From contig OY969790.1 of assembly GCA_963703125.1 (NCBI GenBank), positions 124,001 to 188,000 on the forward strand: 64,000 nt of DNA, read 5' to 3'. The stretch comes from MFD04716-140 sp963703125 (GTDB lineage: Bacteria > Bacteroidota > Bacteroidia > Flavobacteriales > Flavobacteriaceae). Shown here piece by piece: positions 1-9,114 of this stretch. Both the position numbers and the translations under genes were made by a program. Within the stretch, counting starts at the first letter, position 1, and each line of letters starts with the position of its first letter. The notes below the pieces were generated by a model. That model was not told the origin of the DNA, ran no database searches, and saw nothing but the letters and a program-made list of their open reading frames with translations.

Positions 1-205
1 AAACACCACAAACTGTGGGTGTTAAACCATTATCCTTCAAAGCTTGTTTTACCGTTTTTGCATCGATCAATTCTGGGTCCTCCACAGGAATTTCGACGAC
101 GTCAAAACCCATGGCCTTTATTTTCGGAAACAAACCAATTGTATCTGTGGAAAAAGGTGATTGCCATAACCAAGTACTTGCTCCGAATTGTATTTTCTGG
201 GTCAT
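1..205 (-). CDS. Sugar phosphate isomerase/epimerase, N-terminal part (runs off window)
   Basis: The reverse strand starts at an ATG ending at 205 and stays open to the window edge, giving 68 residues beginning MTQKIQFGASTWLWQSPF. The text is typical of the TIM-barrel AP-endonuclease-2-like family that includes D-tagatose/D-psicose 3-epimerases: an initial beta strand with GASTWLW, then a helix and the second strand with GFDVVEIPVED, which carries an acidic residue. Only the first two beta/alpha units are present, so metal and substrate residues further on cannot be checked. It starts 22 bp downstream of the stop of the large ThuA/dehydrogenase fusion on the same strand, so co-transcription is likely, and a role in sugar isomerisation linked to that oxidase is inferred. 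Confidence 0.8.
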   Translation of the reverse strand, partial: MTQKIQFGASTWLWQSPFSTDTIGLFPKIKAMGFDVVEIPVEDPELIDAKTVKQALKDNGLTPTVCGV

Positions 206-226
206 TGTAAGAATATTAGAATTCAA

Positions 227-3200
227 TTATTTGGCCGCAACAACTTTCATTACTCCTTGCATAATACGCCAGTGACCTGGAAAAGTACAAATGAAGGGGT
301 ACACACCCGGTTCGCTGGGTACAGTAAATTTAAGCGTTACTGTCTGCTCTGGATTTATCAAGGCGGTCGCAAAAAGAACCTCGTCCATCCTTGGAACATA
401 GTTCATTTCGGCTCCGTTGGGGTCGGCGCCCAACTTATCTGCTGCGGCACCCACTTTATCTTTCGTTCCTGGTTTTACAATGACCAAATTGTGCTGCATA
501 AAATCTACATTTTGCAATACAATTTCTACCGATTCCCCGGCAGTTACAACAAATTCGGTTACATCGTACTTCATTTCATTTTTAACCGTTTTTATATTTA
601 TGGACGTGCCTATTTTTCCAGTGGTGTCGTTACTATCTTTTCCATCGGCGCCTTGGCCAAAATAATTCTGTGCAAATAAATCGGCCACTGAGGCTCCTCC
701 GAAAGCGTTATCGTAGCTTTTCGAATAATCGTTCTCTACATCAAACTTCCATGTTCCTGCCAACGAAACCGTTTTTTCGCCTGAACGAATAAACATTTGT
801 TCGGGTTTGCCGTATATACCTCCATTGCCACCAATATCCTCAACGCGCACGGCAATGGTATTGGCTCCGTTTGTAAACAAATTAACAGGGACATCGTAAT
901 ATCGGTTTCTCATATGATCCTTTTCAGTAAGCCCTATTTGCTTTCCATTGATGAATACCACATCGGAATCATTAATAGGACCTAATGATATATAGGTTGA
1001 ATTGCGGCTATTGAAGTTAAAGTTTCTTCTAAACCAAATCACCCCATCCATATCGAGACCGGCATCTTCAATATATTGGGGCAGTTGCATGGTCTTCCAA
1101 TTGCTATCGTCAAAAGCGACATCTTGCCTTTGATCGGTTTTTGTGGCCGACATTTTAAATTTAGGATGGGACAAAGCATACTTTTTCATAAATCCTTCAC
1201 CATGCCTAGTGGCCGCCGCATAGAGTGCTTTGGATAACCAACTATCCTTTGCAACACTTTTTTCCTGACTTAGTTCATAAAGCATTTCCCCTACAGATTC
1301 TGATGTTGGTCTTTCAGAATAATACAATATTGCGGCCAATTGAACGGAAGGATCGCTGTCGTTTAAAATATTGGCTTTTAGCAATGAAGCATCGGTTGTT
1401 TCATTTTTTGGAAGCATTTGTATGGCTGCTTTCCGAACTGAGGCCGAAGGATGGTATAAAGCACCAGTTGCCACATTGATGGCTTCTTTTTCTGTTTGAA
1501 GGGCGCCTAGTCCGTCAAGTGTCCATAAAGCATGGAGTGCTCCAGAATTTAATCCCTTAGCATCCATATGGGAGTTGTTTACAAGTTTATACAAGTCATT
1601 GACAACATCTGTTTGACCCCTTTCTACCAATAATCGCTGTGCGGTCATTCTCCAAAACATATTTTCGTTTGTAAGGGTATGCACCAATTCCATTGGGTTT
1701 TCCATGTCCAAAACCAAATCCTCCGATTCTTCATGATTTTTGGGCACTACACGCCAAATTCTTCCCCGGGATATATCACGTAATGGATTTTCATACGCAT
1801 TCCCTTTGCCATTTACCGCGTCATACCCTCCTCTTACGGCCGAAGGCGTTGGATTATGCTGGACAATAAAATTATACCAATCCGCCACCCATGCGTTCCC
1901 ATCAGGACCTACTTTTGCAGCCACGGGAGATACCCATTCGTCAGAACTAGCAAAGAGATTACCACCATCTTCTTCATGGTAACCCGCACCGTCTTTTTCG
2001 ATTTTCGCAATGTGTACAACACCTCCCGTAGGTTCACACACAAAAGCTACTTTGTTCCAATAAGAACTTGGGTAGTTGCGGGCCGTATAAAAATGGTGCC
2101 CCGCTGCCGCTGTAAATCCACCAAAAACATCAACCTGTCTAACGTTGGGCGTCAATGGTTGCATGGCATAATGACCATCGATCTTTAAACTTCCCTGGGC
2201 CGGAATCCCTTCCACACCGGCCATATTTTTATTTGGTATACCTAAAAAGACACTATGGGTATTATTTGCCGTTGATGCAAATAATGAATTGTCTTCTGTT
2301 ATGCCCAAACCCCATGTATTGTTGCTGGTGTTGGTAAGAACCTCGAAATAGTTCTTTTTAGGATCAAAACGATACATGTTCTGATTGAATTTAAATTGCT
2401 GACCAAAGGCAGTGCCTTCAAAACCGGAATAACCAACTACGCCATAAATATTGTTATCAATTCCATATTGCAGGTTAGATGGTCCGGCATGGGTATCAAA
2501 TACACCCCAACCATCTATTAAAATTTCCTTCACATCGGCCTTGTCGTCGCCATTGGTATCCTTCAAAAAAAGAAAGTAGGGAGCTTGTGAAACTATGATG
2601 CCCCCATTCCAGAAAGTGAAACTTGTTGGTATGTTGAGCTTATCGGCAAATACGGTCACCTTATCCGCCTTTCCGTCGTTGTCCGTGTCTTCCAGAATTT
2701 TAATAACATCGTCGCCCGTTCCTTTATCGTCTAGAACCGTATTTGGATAATCAACCGTCTCAATGACCCAAAGTCTACCTTTTTCGTCCCAATTGATATC
2801 AATGGGATTGATAATATCGGGCTCAGATGCAAAAAGTTCCAAATCGAATCCTGCCGGTACTTGAATCAATTTCGCGGATTGTTCTGGAGTTAACGGCAAT
2901 TGATATTTGGGTGCTGGATCTCGCTTTTCATAATTGGGAATATTATCCCTAACCTCATAGGAAAGTGATGGGATATCCTTTGAATATGCTTCCCAGTTCT
3001 TATGTACACTTTCACTCACTGCCCAAAGTATTCCTTGTTTGACCAGATTTTGAAACTCAGGATTTGTCCATGTACGCTCATCATGTCCATACGCCGTATA
3101 AAAAACTTTGCCTTCCCCATATTGCTTTACCCATGTCCAAGGCTCGTGATGGTCACCCTCGACACGTTCTTCGAGAATTTTTATATCGCTGGCTATCTTA

Positions 3201-3727
3201 TCGTGTATATAGGTTTCGTCCCAGGTAGAAAATTCATTTACAGATTTCATTGCAGGATGTTCCTTGTTTACAATTGTGGCCGTAAAGGTTCCTGTACCAT
3301 GTTCCATAAATTGCGCTCCTACAAGGTCAATATATTTTGGGGAATTTTTAAAACAGAAACTGGCCGAATGAATCGGTATAAAGGCATGGCCCTCTTTCAC
3401 ATAATCCAACAATGCCTTTTCCTGGGATGGATCAATACTTTCATGGTTGGCATAAATGATCAGTCCGTCATATAATGAAAGTGTCTCAGGGTTCAGATCA
3501 TTTACATCTTCGGTATATGTAATATTAATGCCGCTTTGCGTTAAACCTGAAGCCAAAATCGGGAAATAGACCCTAGAATTATGATGCTCTATGGAATGAC
3601 CTAGAAAAAGAATTTCAATCCTTCTTGGCGAATCGTCGACCATAGCCTTATTATGGTCACTTTTACAATTTATAAAGGAAACCATTATAAGAAGGAACGC
3701 AACAAATTTTAAATAATTGGTTTTCAT
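227..3727 (-). CDS. ThuA / PQQ-like dehydrogenase / HEAT / cupredoxin fusion lipoprotein
   Basis: This 1166-residue protein starts with a lipoprotein signal (lipobox SFINC, Cys21). Residues ~34-240 are a ThuA-like (class I amidotransferase fold) domain. Residues ~285-680 form a beta-propeller of the putative membrane-bound dehydrogenase type (VPAGFDLELFASEPDI, GRLWVIET). HEAT-like helices follow to about 880, then a galactose-binding-like beta sandwich (~890-1030). The C-terminus is a type-1 copper domain: MQHNLV supplies the first His, and Cys1147-x4-His1152-x3-Met1156 matches azurin spacing exactly. ThuA is known from 3-keto-disaccharide metabolism; the copper domain suggests the propeller passes electrons to a periplasmic or outer-membrane carrier. 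Many relatives end in a cytochrome c domain instead. The substrate is unknown. The sugar isomerase gene follows on the same strand. Confidence 0.85.
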   Translation of the reverse strand: MKTNYLKFVAFLLIMVSFINCKSDHNKAMVDDSPRRIEILFLGHSIEHHNSRVYFPILASGLTQSGINITYTEDVNDLNPETLSLYDGLIIYANHESIDPSQEKALLDYVKEGHAFIPIHSASFCFKNSPKYIDLVGAQFMEHGTGTFTATIVNKEHPAMKSVNEFSTWDETYIHDKIASDIKILEERVEGDHHEPWTWVKQYGEGKVFYTAYGHDERTWTNPEFQNLVKQGILWAVSESVHKNWEAYSKDIPSLSYEVRDNIPNYEKRDPAPKYQLPLTPEQSAKLIQVPAGFDLELFASEPDIINPIDINWDEKGRLWVIETVDYPNTVLDDKGTGDDVIKILEDTDNDGKADKVTVFADKLNIPTSFTFWNGGIIVSQAPYFLFLKDTNGDDKADVKEILIDGWGVFDTHAGPSNLQYGIDNNIYGVVGYSGFEGTAFGQQFKFNQNMYRFDPKKNYFEVLTNTSNNTWGLGITEDNSLFASTANNTHSVFLGIPNKNMAGVEGIPAQGSLKIDGHYAMQPLTPNVRQVDVFGGFTAAAGHHFYTARNYPSSYWNKVAFVCEPTGGVVHIAKIEKDGAGYHEEDGGNLFASSDEWVSPVAAKVGPDGNAWVADWYNFIVQHNPTPSAVRGGYDAVNGKGNAYENPLRDISRGRIWRVVPKNHEESEDLVLDMENPMELVHTLTNENMFWRMTAQRLLVERGQTDVVNDLYKLVNNSHMDAKGLNSGALHALWTLDGLGALQTEKEAINVATGALYHPSASVRKAAIQMLPKNETTDASLLKANILNDSDPSVQLAAILYYSERPTSESVGEMLYELSQEKSVAKDSWLSKALYAAATRHGEGFMKKYALSHPKFKMSATKTDQRQDVAFDDSNWKTMQLPQYIEDAGLDMDGVIWFRRNFNFNSRNSTYISLGPINDSDVVFINGKQIGLTEKDHMRNRYYDVPVNLFTNGANTIAVRVEDIGGNGGIYGKPEQMFIRSGEKTVSLAGTWKFDVENDYSKSYDNAFGGASVADLFAQNYFGQGADGKDSNDTTGKIGTSINIKTVKNEMKYDVTEFVVTAGESVEIVLQNVDFMQHNLVIVKPGTKDKVGAAADKLGADPNGAEMNYVPRMDEVLFATALINPEQTVTLKFTVPSEPGVYPFICTFPGHWRIMQGVMKVVAAK

Positions 3728-3811
3728 AATCTTGAGTGTTTATCCGAACATCAATTTTAATTATTTTTCTTCTAAAAAAAAGCCTGTCTATTACCACATG
3801 CTGACTTTATT

Positions 3812-3837
3812 TTATCAAAAAAAAATATTTTTGATAA
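3812..3837. promoter_or_regulatory. Inverted repeat in divergent promoter region
   Basis: A perfect 10-bp inverted repeat, TTATCAAAAA at 3812-3821 and TTTTTGATAA at 3828-3837, lies between the divergent ThuA-fusion gene and the AraC-type regulator. The right half overlaps TATTTTTG (3826-3833), which matches the Bacteroidota -7 consensus TAnnTTTG for transcription toward the regulator, though no good -33 TTG is spaced correctly. It could be an operator for the neighbouring regulator or simply a hairpin; both readings are inference. Confidence 0.35.
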
Positions 3838-3912
3838 CTTTAGCGACAAATAAGTGTTTAATATGATGACAATCGCTCACTTCAGACTTCCTTCTTTTAA
3901 AATTATTTCAAC

Positions 3913-4779
3913 TTGAAATCCGCTCTGCAAAAATCTCCGATTCCCCATACCCATGTTTTTGTAGCCAAGTCATTAAAGCAGCCTTTTTTTGATCCAAATT
4001 GGCATTTTCATCCTGAGTTTCAAATATTCATGGTATTAAAAGGTCGTGGAACGCGATTCATTGGTGATAATATAAAACCCTATAAAGAAGGGGATATAAC
4101 TTTTACAGGACCCAATTTACCTCATCTCTGGCGGAGCGATGGCGAAGTAGGTAGTCATAATACTTATTCTGAAGGGATTGTAGTTTATTTCCATGAAAAT
4201 TTTATAGGAGATATTATTCTTCAAAAAGAAGAAGGAATAAAATTAAGGAGATTGTTCAAAGAAAGTGTTCGCGGGGTCTCGGTGCATGGCCGCACAGCCG
4301 CAAAAGTGCAAAGAATGCTTAAAAGACTTCCTGACCTTCATGGTTTTGATGGGGTACTTGAACTCTTTAAAATATTGAATGTCCTCTGTAATACCGAAGA
4401 AATAGAACTACTGGCAAGCCCTGGATATACCAATTCTTTAAAAGAGGGTGATACGGAGCGGATGAATCGGGTTTATGAACATGTTATGAAACATTTTAAA
4501 AGGAAAATCGCATTGTCAGAGCTTGCCGAGCTTACCAACATGACCCCTACCTCCTTTAGCAGGTATTTTAAGGCCCACGCCAACAAAACGTTTTCAGAGT
4601 TTGTAAGTGAGATTAGAATAGGGCAAGCATGTAAACTATTGATAGAGCAAAAAATGAATGCCTCCCAAGCCTGTTATGAGAGTGGTTTTCAAACATTATC
4701 AAACTTCAACAAGCAGTTTAAATCCATCACGGACCGAACGCCCATAGCCTACAAAAATGTTTTTGGTGTACAGATTTGA
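3913..4779 (+). CDS. AraC family transcriptional regulator
   Basis: The 288-residue product has an N-terminal cupin sensor (WHFHPEFQIFMVLKGRG, ~30-50, with the usual sugar-binding His pattern) and a C-terminal pair of helix-turn-helix motifs (~185-285: IALSELAELTNMTPTSFSRY and ASQACYESGFQTLSNFNKQF). A TTG start at 3913 is chosen because an in-frame stop lies at 3898-3900 and the first ATG, near 4030, would cut off the cupin strand that holds the HxHPE motif. It is divergent from the ThuA-fusion operon and is the obvious candidate for its regulator, by position only. Family members usually respond to sugars or sugar derivatives. Confidence 0.88.
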   Translation: MKSALQKSPIPHTHVFVAKSLKQPFFDPNWHFHPEFQIFMVLKGRGTRFIGDNIKPYKEGDITFTGPNLPHLWRSDGEVGSHNTYSEGIVVYFHENFIGDIILQKEEGIKLRRLFKESVRGVSVHGRTAAKVQRMLKRLPDLHGFDGVLELFKILNVLCNTEEIELLASPGYTNSLKEGDTERMNRVYEHVMKHFKRKIALSELAELTNMTPTSFSRYFKAHANKTFSEFVSEIRIGQACKLLIEQKMNASQACYESGFQTLSNFNKQFKSITDRTPIAYKNVFGVQI

Positions 4780-5163
4780 CCCATTCTTTTTTGAAAATAT
4801 CATTTACAGGCTAATAGGTTTTGATCAATTCTATAAAGTTGGCTTCTAAAATGAATTTATTTTCTTGTTACAATTTAAAATATTGTAAATTGACTTTTTG
4901 AAATTGAAAGAAGCAGATGGCCCTTTTAAGAAAATATGCTGTTTGGCATTAACCTAACGAAAAGATAAAAAAAGTAACTATAGTTCATCGATTTCAAAAT
5001 CTTTCCCCCGAAAATTTATTTTCAATAAAAATTGAGAACCCCGTATTTATACAAGGTATTTTTTGATGTTTTTACTCAGTTTAACAAGACGCAGGAACTA
5101 GTGGCCTAGGAAGTATTGGAATAAATCAAATAGTACCTTAATGCTATAAATATGTGACGCTTT
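4780..5163. other. Intergenic region with no recognised gene
   Basis: 384 bp of AT-rich sequence between the AraC regulator and the PycTM-like gene. I see no ORF resembling a protein family, no strong terminator and no convincing promoter; TAAATATG just before 5164 differs from the -7 consensus by one base and lacks a properly spaced TTG. Confidence 0.5.
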
Positions 5164-5787
5164 ATGGAACAGATGGAAAAATCGGACCAAAACGAAAATA
5201 CCATAAACCCTGAAAATCCGACCTTAGCGGATAAACAAAAAAGACTTTTGAAAAATCCTCATGAAGGTACCCATGCCGAAGAGCTGGTGGATCATTATTG
5301 GGGCAGTATCAATTATGTATTTGGTTTGATCAAAGCCTCTGAAATCAAAGCGGGCCTTATACTTTCCTTCTTTGGGATTCTCTTGAATTTTATATATCAA
5401 AATCTAGTGGTGCTACTGAACGTAGCATCTGAATTCCCATTTATTTATGTTCTTGTGGTGCTTTGGTTTTGTACTACGTTGGCATCTATTTATTCTTGTA
5501 TCCGGTGTTTCATGCCCAAAATTGAAGGTAAGTTTGACAAGAATGTTTTCTTTTTTCAAGATGTAATTACAAAATTTGGAACAATTAAAGAATTCTCGCG
5601 TACTTTTTACAAAATAAGCCTCGATGAGGTAGAACTTTTCGATCAATTAGGACAGCAGATTTTTATCATATCAAAAATCGCTGCCTTTAAGTTTAAATAC
5701 GTGAACCGCGCTATTCGGTTTTTGGCAATGGGACTGACCATAATTTTTATAGTTGTTGTTTGCGCTGCAATTATATCGGTCAAATAA
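5164..5787 (+). CDS. Pycsar-effector-like (PycTM/DUF5706) membrane protein, orphan
   Basis: The 207-residue protein has a polar N-terminus, then SEIKAGLILSFFGILLNFIY at ~59-78, the signature of the Pycsar effector TM domain family (former DUF5706). Predicted membrane segments lie at ~63-83, 91-113 and 185-205, separated by a soluble stretch (~115-184). In described Pycsar systems a PycTM protein binds cCMP or cUMP made by an adjacent PycC cyclase and disrupts the membrane during phage infection. No cyclase is next to this gene: neighbours are an AraC regulator and an FAD dehydrogenase. The nearest class III cyclase in the window starts at 20562. Many flavobacteria carry such solitary members, so a defence role is a hypothesis only. 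The family call is from motif recognition. Confidence 0.72.
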   Translation: MEQMEKSDQNENTINPENPTLADKQKRLLKNPHEGTHAEELVDHYWGSINYVFGLIKASEIKAGLILSFFGILLNFIYQNLVVLLNVASEFPFIYVLVVLWFCTTLASIYSCIRCFMPKIEGKFDKNVFFFQDVITKFGTIKEFSRTFYKISLDEVELFDQLGQQIFIISKIAAFKFKYVNRAIRFLAMGLTIIFIVVVCAAIISVK

Positions 5788-5906
5788 TACTTTACTACAG
5801 CGGAATGAATCTCATTGAGATTGGTTTAAAGGCCAAATAGGATAGACAACCATTCAATTTCTTACCAATAATTAAGTAATTCTATAATTTCCATTAATTT
5901 CGCTGG

Positions 5907-7460
5907 ATGGTCAAAAACCTTCAATTACGGCTTTCTATTGAGGAAGAAGCACAAGAAGGCAGCCTAAAACTAAAGGCAGCGAAATATCTTGGGCTTTCTG
6001 AAACGGATTTTGTACTGAAAGTTCTTCGTAAGTCCATAGACGCCCGGAAACCCACCATCCTATTCAACTATAAACTGGCCGTTTTCATTGGAGAAAGTAT
6101 ACCAACAGAATCTGAATATATCTTTAATTATAAAGATGTATCAAGTGCCAAACCCATCCATATTATTGGTTTTGGTCCCGCGGGCATGTGGGCCGCCCTT
6201 CGTTGTTTGGAGTTGGGTTTCAAACCCGTAGTATTTGAACGTGGCAAGAATGTCAAAGACCGTAGACGGGACCTAAAGGCCATCAACCATGACCATATTG
6301 TAAATGAAGATTCAAACTACTGTTTTGGTGAAGGAGGTGCAGGAACATATTCGGATGGTAAATTGTACACCCGAAGTTTAAAACGGGGCGATGTACGTCG
6401 TATTTTCGAAAGTCTGGTGCATCACGGTGCTACCCATGACATACTTGTAGATGCCCATCCGCATATTGGAACCAACAAATTGCCCAAAATCGTTCAAAAT
6501 ATTCGGGAGACTATATTGAAGCACGGAGGGGAAGTGCACTTTAACACCAAAGTGACCAATTTTACAATCAATGATAGGCAACTTAAATCGCTGGTATTAA
6601 ATAATGAAAAAGAAGTCACGGTTGATCGTGTTATTTTGGCTACCGGTCATTCCGCTAGGGATATTTTTTATTTATTGCGCGAAAAGAAGATCGCGCTAAA
6701 AGCGAAATCTTTTGCCATGGGAGTTCGGGTAGAACATCCTCAGAGTGTTATTGATTCCATTCAATATCATTGTCAAGGACTACGCAATGAATTACTTCCT
6801 GCGGCTGCCTATAGTATGGTTGCCCAAGTGAAGGGCAGAGGGGTTTATTCCTTCTGTATGTGTCCTGGTGGGTTCATAGTACCTGCAGCTACGGCACCAG
6901 GGGAAGTGGTCGTCAATGGTATGTCCCCATCAAAGAGAAACAACCAATTCGCAAATTCGGGGATTGTGGTTGAAATAAATGTTGAGGAAGATATACCCAA
7001 ATATGAACATTTTGGTGCGTTGAAAGGATTGGAATATCAAAAAGATTTGGAGCGCCTTGCCTTTACCTCTGGTGGTAGAAGTCAAGTGGCACCAGCGCAA
7101 AGATTAACGGATTTTGTTCAGGGTGTCTTATCGGTAGACCTCAACCATACTTCCTATCAACCAGGATTAAAATCGGCACCTTTACATTCCCTTTTACCTA
7201 AATTGATTGGCAGCAGGTTGCGGCAGGGTTTTATCGAGTTTGGGGGCAAGATGAAAGGGTATTACACCTCCGAGGCCAATGTGGTGGGCGTCGAATCCCG
7301 TACTTCGTCCCCGGTTACCATCCCTAGAAGCGAGCAATTGGAACACCCTGAAATAAAAGGTCTTTTTCCATGTGGCGAAGGTGGGGGTTATGCCGGTGGC
7401 ATCGTTTCAGCAGCTATGGATGGTGAACGCTGTGCGGAGGCAGCCACCGCTAATTTTTGA
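5907..7460 (+). CDS. FAD-dependent dehydrogenase, COG2509 family
   Basis: The 517-residue protein has an N-terminal ~80-residue region typical of COG2509 dehydrogenases, then a Rossmann dinucleotide-binding motif (HIIGFGPAGMWAALRCLELG, ~85-105) with the acidic FERGK that follows strand 2. CFGEGGAGTYSDGKLYTR (~140-158) and the C-terminal FAD motif GLFPCGEGGGYAGGIVSAAM (~488-507) are both family hallmarks. These are cytosolic flavoproteins related to geranylgeranyl reductase-like and electron-transfer-flavoprotein-like oxidoreductases; the physiological substrate is not established. The gene is single, with 119 bp to the upstream gene and a convergent lectin gene 16 bp downstream. No defect is visible. 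Confidence 0.85.
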   Translation: MVKNLQLRLSIEEEAQEGSLKLKAAKYLGLSETDFVLKVLRKSIDARKPTILFNYKLAVFIGESIPTESEYIFNYKDVSSAKPIHIIGFGPAGMWAALRCLELGFKPVVFERGKNVKDRRRDLKAINHDHIVNEDSNYCFGEGGAGTYSDGKLYTRSLKRGDVRRIFESLVHHGATHDILVDAHPHIGTNKLPKIVQNIRETILKHGGEVHFNTKVTNFTINDRQLKSLVLNNEKEVTVDRVILATGHSARDIFYLLREKKIALKAKSFAMGVRVEHPQSVIDSIQYHCQGLRNELLPAAAYSMVAQVKGRGVYSFCMCPGGFIVPAATAPGEVVVNGMSPSKRNNQFANSGIVVEINVEEDIPKYEHFGALKGLEYQKDLERLAFTSGGRSQVAPAQRLTDFVQGVLSVDLNHTSYQPGLKSAPLHSLLPKLIGSRLRQGFIEFGGKMKGYYTSEANVVGVESRTSSPVTIPRSEQLEHPEIKGLFPCGEGGGYAGGIVSAAMDGERCAEAATANF

Positions 7461-7476
7461 CTTCTTTTTGAAGGTT

Positions 7477-8913
7477 TTAATCCCTATTTACCCTATAGGT
7501 TATTTTTCTATTGGTGATAACCGTGCATCTACCCAATCGCAAAGTTGTAGTAGCCGTAATGTTTAGCGCTGGATCACCGGGCATACCCCCATATTCGACC
7601 ACATACCCTTGCGCTGCGTATGCCCCACTAGTTGCGGTAACATTAGGTAGGTCGTTCCAAGACCCCGGGGAAGTGGTGACCGAAGGATCGGTAATATGTG
7701 CGTAATTTTCTTCACCTGGTATGGCGTTGTTCGGATAATCGTTAGGTTCACCATTGTTCCAAAAGGCATAGGTCAATAGGGTACCCGAAGCATCCCCGTT
7801 CCAAAATTGAGTTCCTGCTTCAGGGCCGGTCACCCATCGCCATTCGCCTTCGACCGCCGCATCATTGGCCCCGATCCAACCTACACCTTGGGCCTGGGAC
7901 CCTGAAAAATCGGCCTCTTGCTGAGTGGTCAATGTGGCCAGATAGCCTTGTAGACCAAAATAGGTGCGGAGACTCGCTGCGGTTTCAGCATCAGTCCAAC
8001 TTATATTCGGAGCGGATACAAACTCGTAATAATGGCCGGTAGAAGGTAAAAAATTGGGCTCGCCGACCGTAATAGAGAATTGCCTTGTACCAGATGGACT
8101 TGCGGAACTAGATGAAAAATGAGTTGCCAGAATGGCGGTTTCGAACTCGGTATACGTGGCAGGCCCTTGTAAGGTTAACTCGCCTTGAACCGCATCCCAG
8201 GATGATGTTATATTCGGGTGGCTTCCCGTCAAGGTCAACAGGTCTTCACCATTCACATATCCATTTGAAATTTGTATATAGACCGCAGAAGTAGACGTAT
8301 CGTCAGGATCTGAAATACTAATGGTATCCACAATAGGAACCGATGAACTGGGACAATATACCTGGTCCCCAGATCCTATGACCAGTGGAGGTTGATCGGC
8401 CAACGCAGTAAAGACGATATTATCGATAAAAATCTCATCAGAGCCACCCCAACTTGAACTGGAACTTGTAATTCGAATGGCCGAACTTGAACTCATCTCA
8501 TTGGCAGCCAAATTGTAGGTAAGGCTACCCGTACTTGATGCACTGGGTATCGTTGCAACGGTGACAAATGTCGTACCATTGAACAATTGAACATTTAAAG
8601 TTCGTGTCCCGGAGGTTCTCGCATAATCAAGTGTCAAAGTAGCTGAAATGTATGCTGACAGATTTAGGTTTCGCGTTATAAAACGGCCATCAAGATTCTG
8701 AAAACGAAGGCGATTTGTCGTAATCAGTATTCTGCCAGAGGTTGGATTTGTGGTTTCATTGCTCTCCACCCAACTGCCCAAAAAAGGATGTGTACCATTA
8801 TTGTTCGAATATACCGCACTATTGAAATTATCGCCGAAAGTGTCCTGGCCTTTTATTGTCTGCGTCGCTAGCAGGGTAATAAGAAAAAAGAAAAAAAATC
8901 GAAATCCTCGCAT
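7477..8913 (-). CDS. Secreted protein with C-type lectin domain
   Basis: A Sec signal peptide (MRGFRFFFFFLITLLATQTIKG) opens this 478-residue protein. Residues ~25-170 are a beta-rich jelly-roll-like module with a Ser/Thr-rich composition. Residues ~175-300 resemble a cadherin-like or Ig-like module (ISDPDDTSTSAVYIQI). Residues ~305-445 are a C-type lectin-like domain, with WTDAETAASLR, YLATLTTQQE, GWIGAND, NNGEPND and SWNDLP in the normal order; the EPN and WND elements are the calcium/sugar-binding pattern. It ends in a short NRKITYRVNRD tail and not in a recognisable type IX secretion C-terminal domain. The likely role is surface or secreted carbohydrate binding. It converges with the flavoprotein gene. 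Confidence 0.82.
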   Translation of the reverse strand: MRGFRFFFFFLITLLATQTIKGQDTFGDNFNSAVYSNNNGTHPFLGSWVESNETTNPTSGRILITTNRLRFQNLDGRFITRNLNLSAYISATLTLDYARTSGTRTLNVQLFNGTTFVTVATIPSASSTGSLTYNLAANEMSSSSAIRITSSSSSWGGSDEIFIDNIVFTALADQPPLVIGSGDQVYCPSSSVPIVDTISISDPDDTSTSAVYIQISNGYVNGEDLLTLTGSHPNITSSWDAVQGELTLQGPATYTEFETAILATHFSSSSASPSGTRQFSITVGEPNFLPSTGHYYEFVSAPNISWTDAETAASLRTYFGLQGYLATLTTQQEADFSGSQAQGVGWIGANDAAVEGEWRWVTGPEAGTQFWNGDASGTLLTYAFWNNGEPNDYPNNAIPGEENYAHITDPSVTTSPGSWNDLPNVTATSGAYAAQGYVVEYGGMPGDPALNITATTTLRLGRCTVITNRKITYRVNRD

Positions 8914-9090
8914 GACTCAGCTGTTTATACTTTTTGGACTAACCTATAAATATAGGCTAATTGTGAAGCGATATACAAAACTTAGTTGTATAAGCACAAA
9001 AAGTAATTGTGAAACCGATAAAAATCGATATTAGCAAAAATCCCATTTGGGCAATAAGTCACCATCAACACTTTATTCGCCATAATGCTG

Positions 9091-9098
9091 TAACTTCG
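9091..9098 (+). promoter_or_regulatory. Possible -7 promoter element of the helicase gene
   Basis: TAACTTCG, 16 bp before the helicase ATG, differs by one base from the Bacteroidota -7 consensus TAnnTTTG, and a TTT-rich -33-like stretch lies about 19 bp upstream. The implied transcript leader would be only about 10 nt. This is a weak match. Confidence 0.3.
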
Positions 9099-9114
9099 CG
9101 CCTTATTCAAAATC

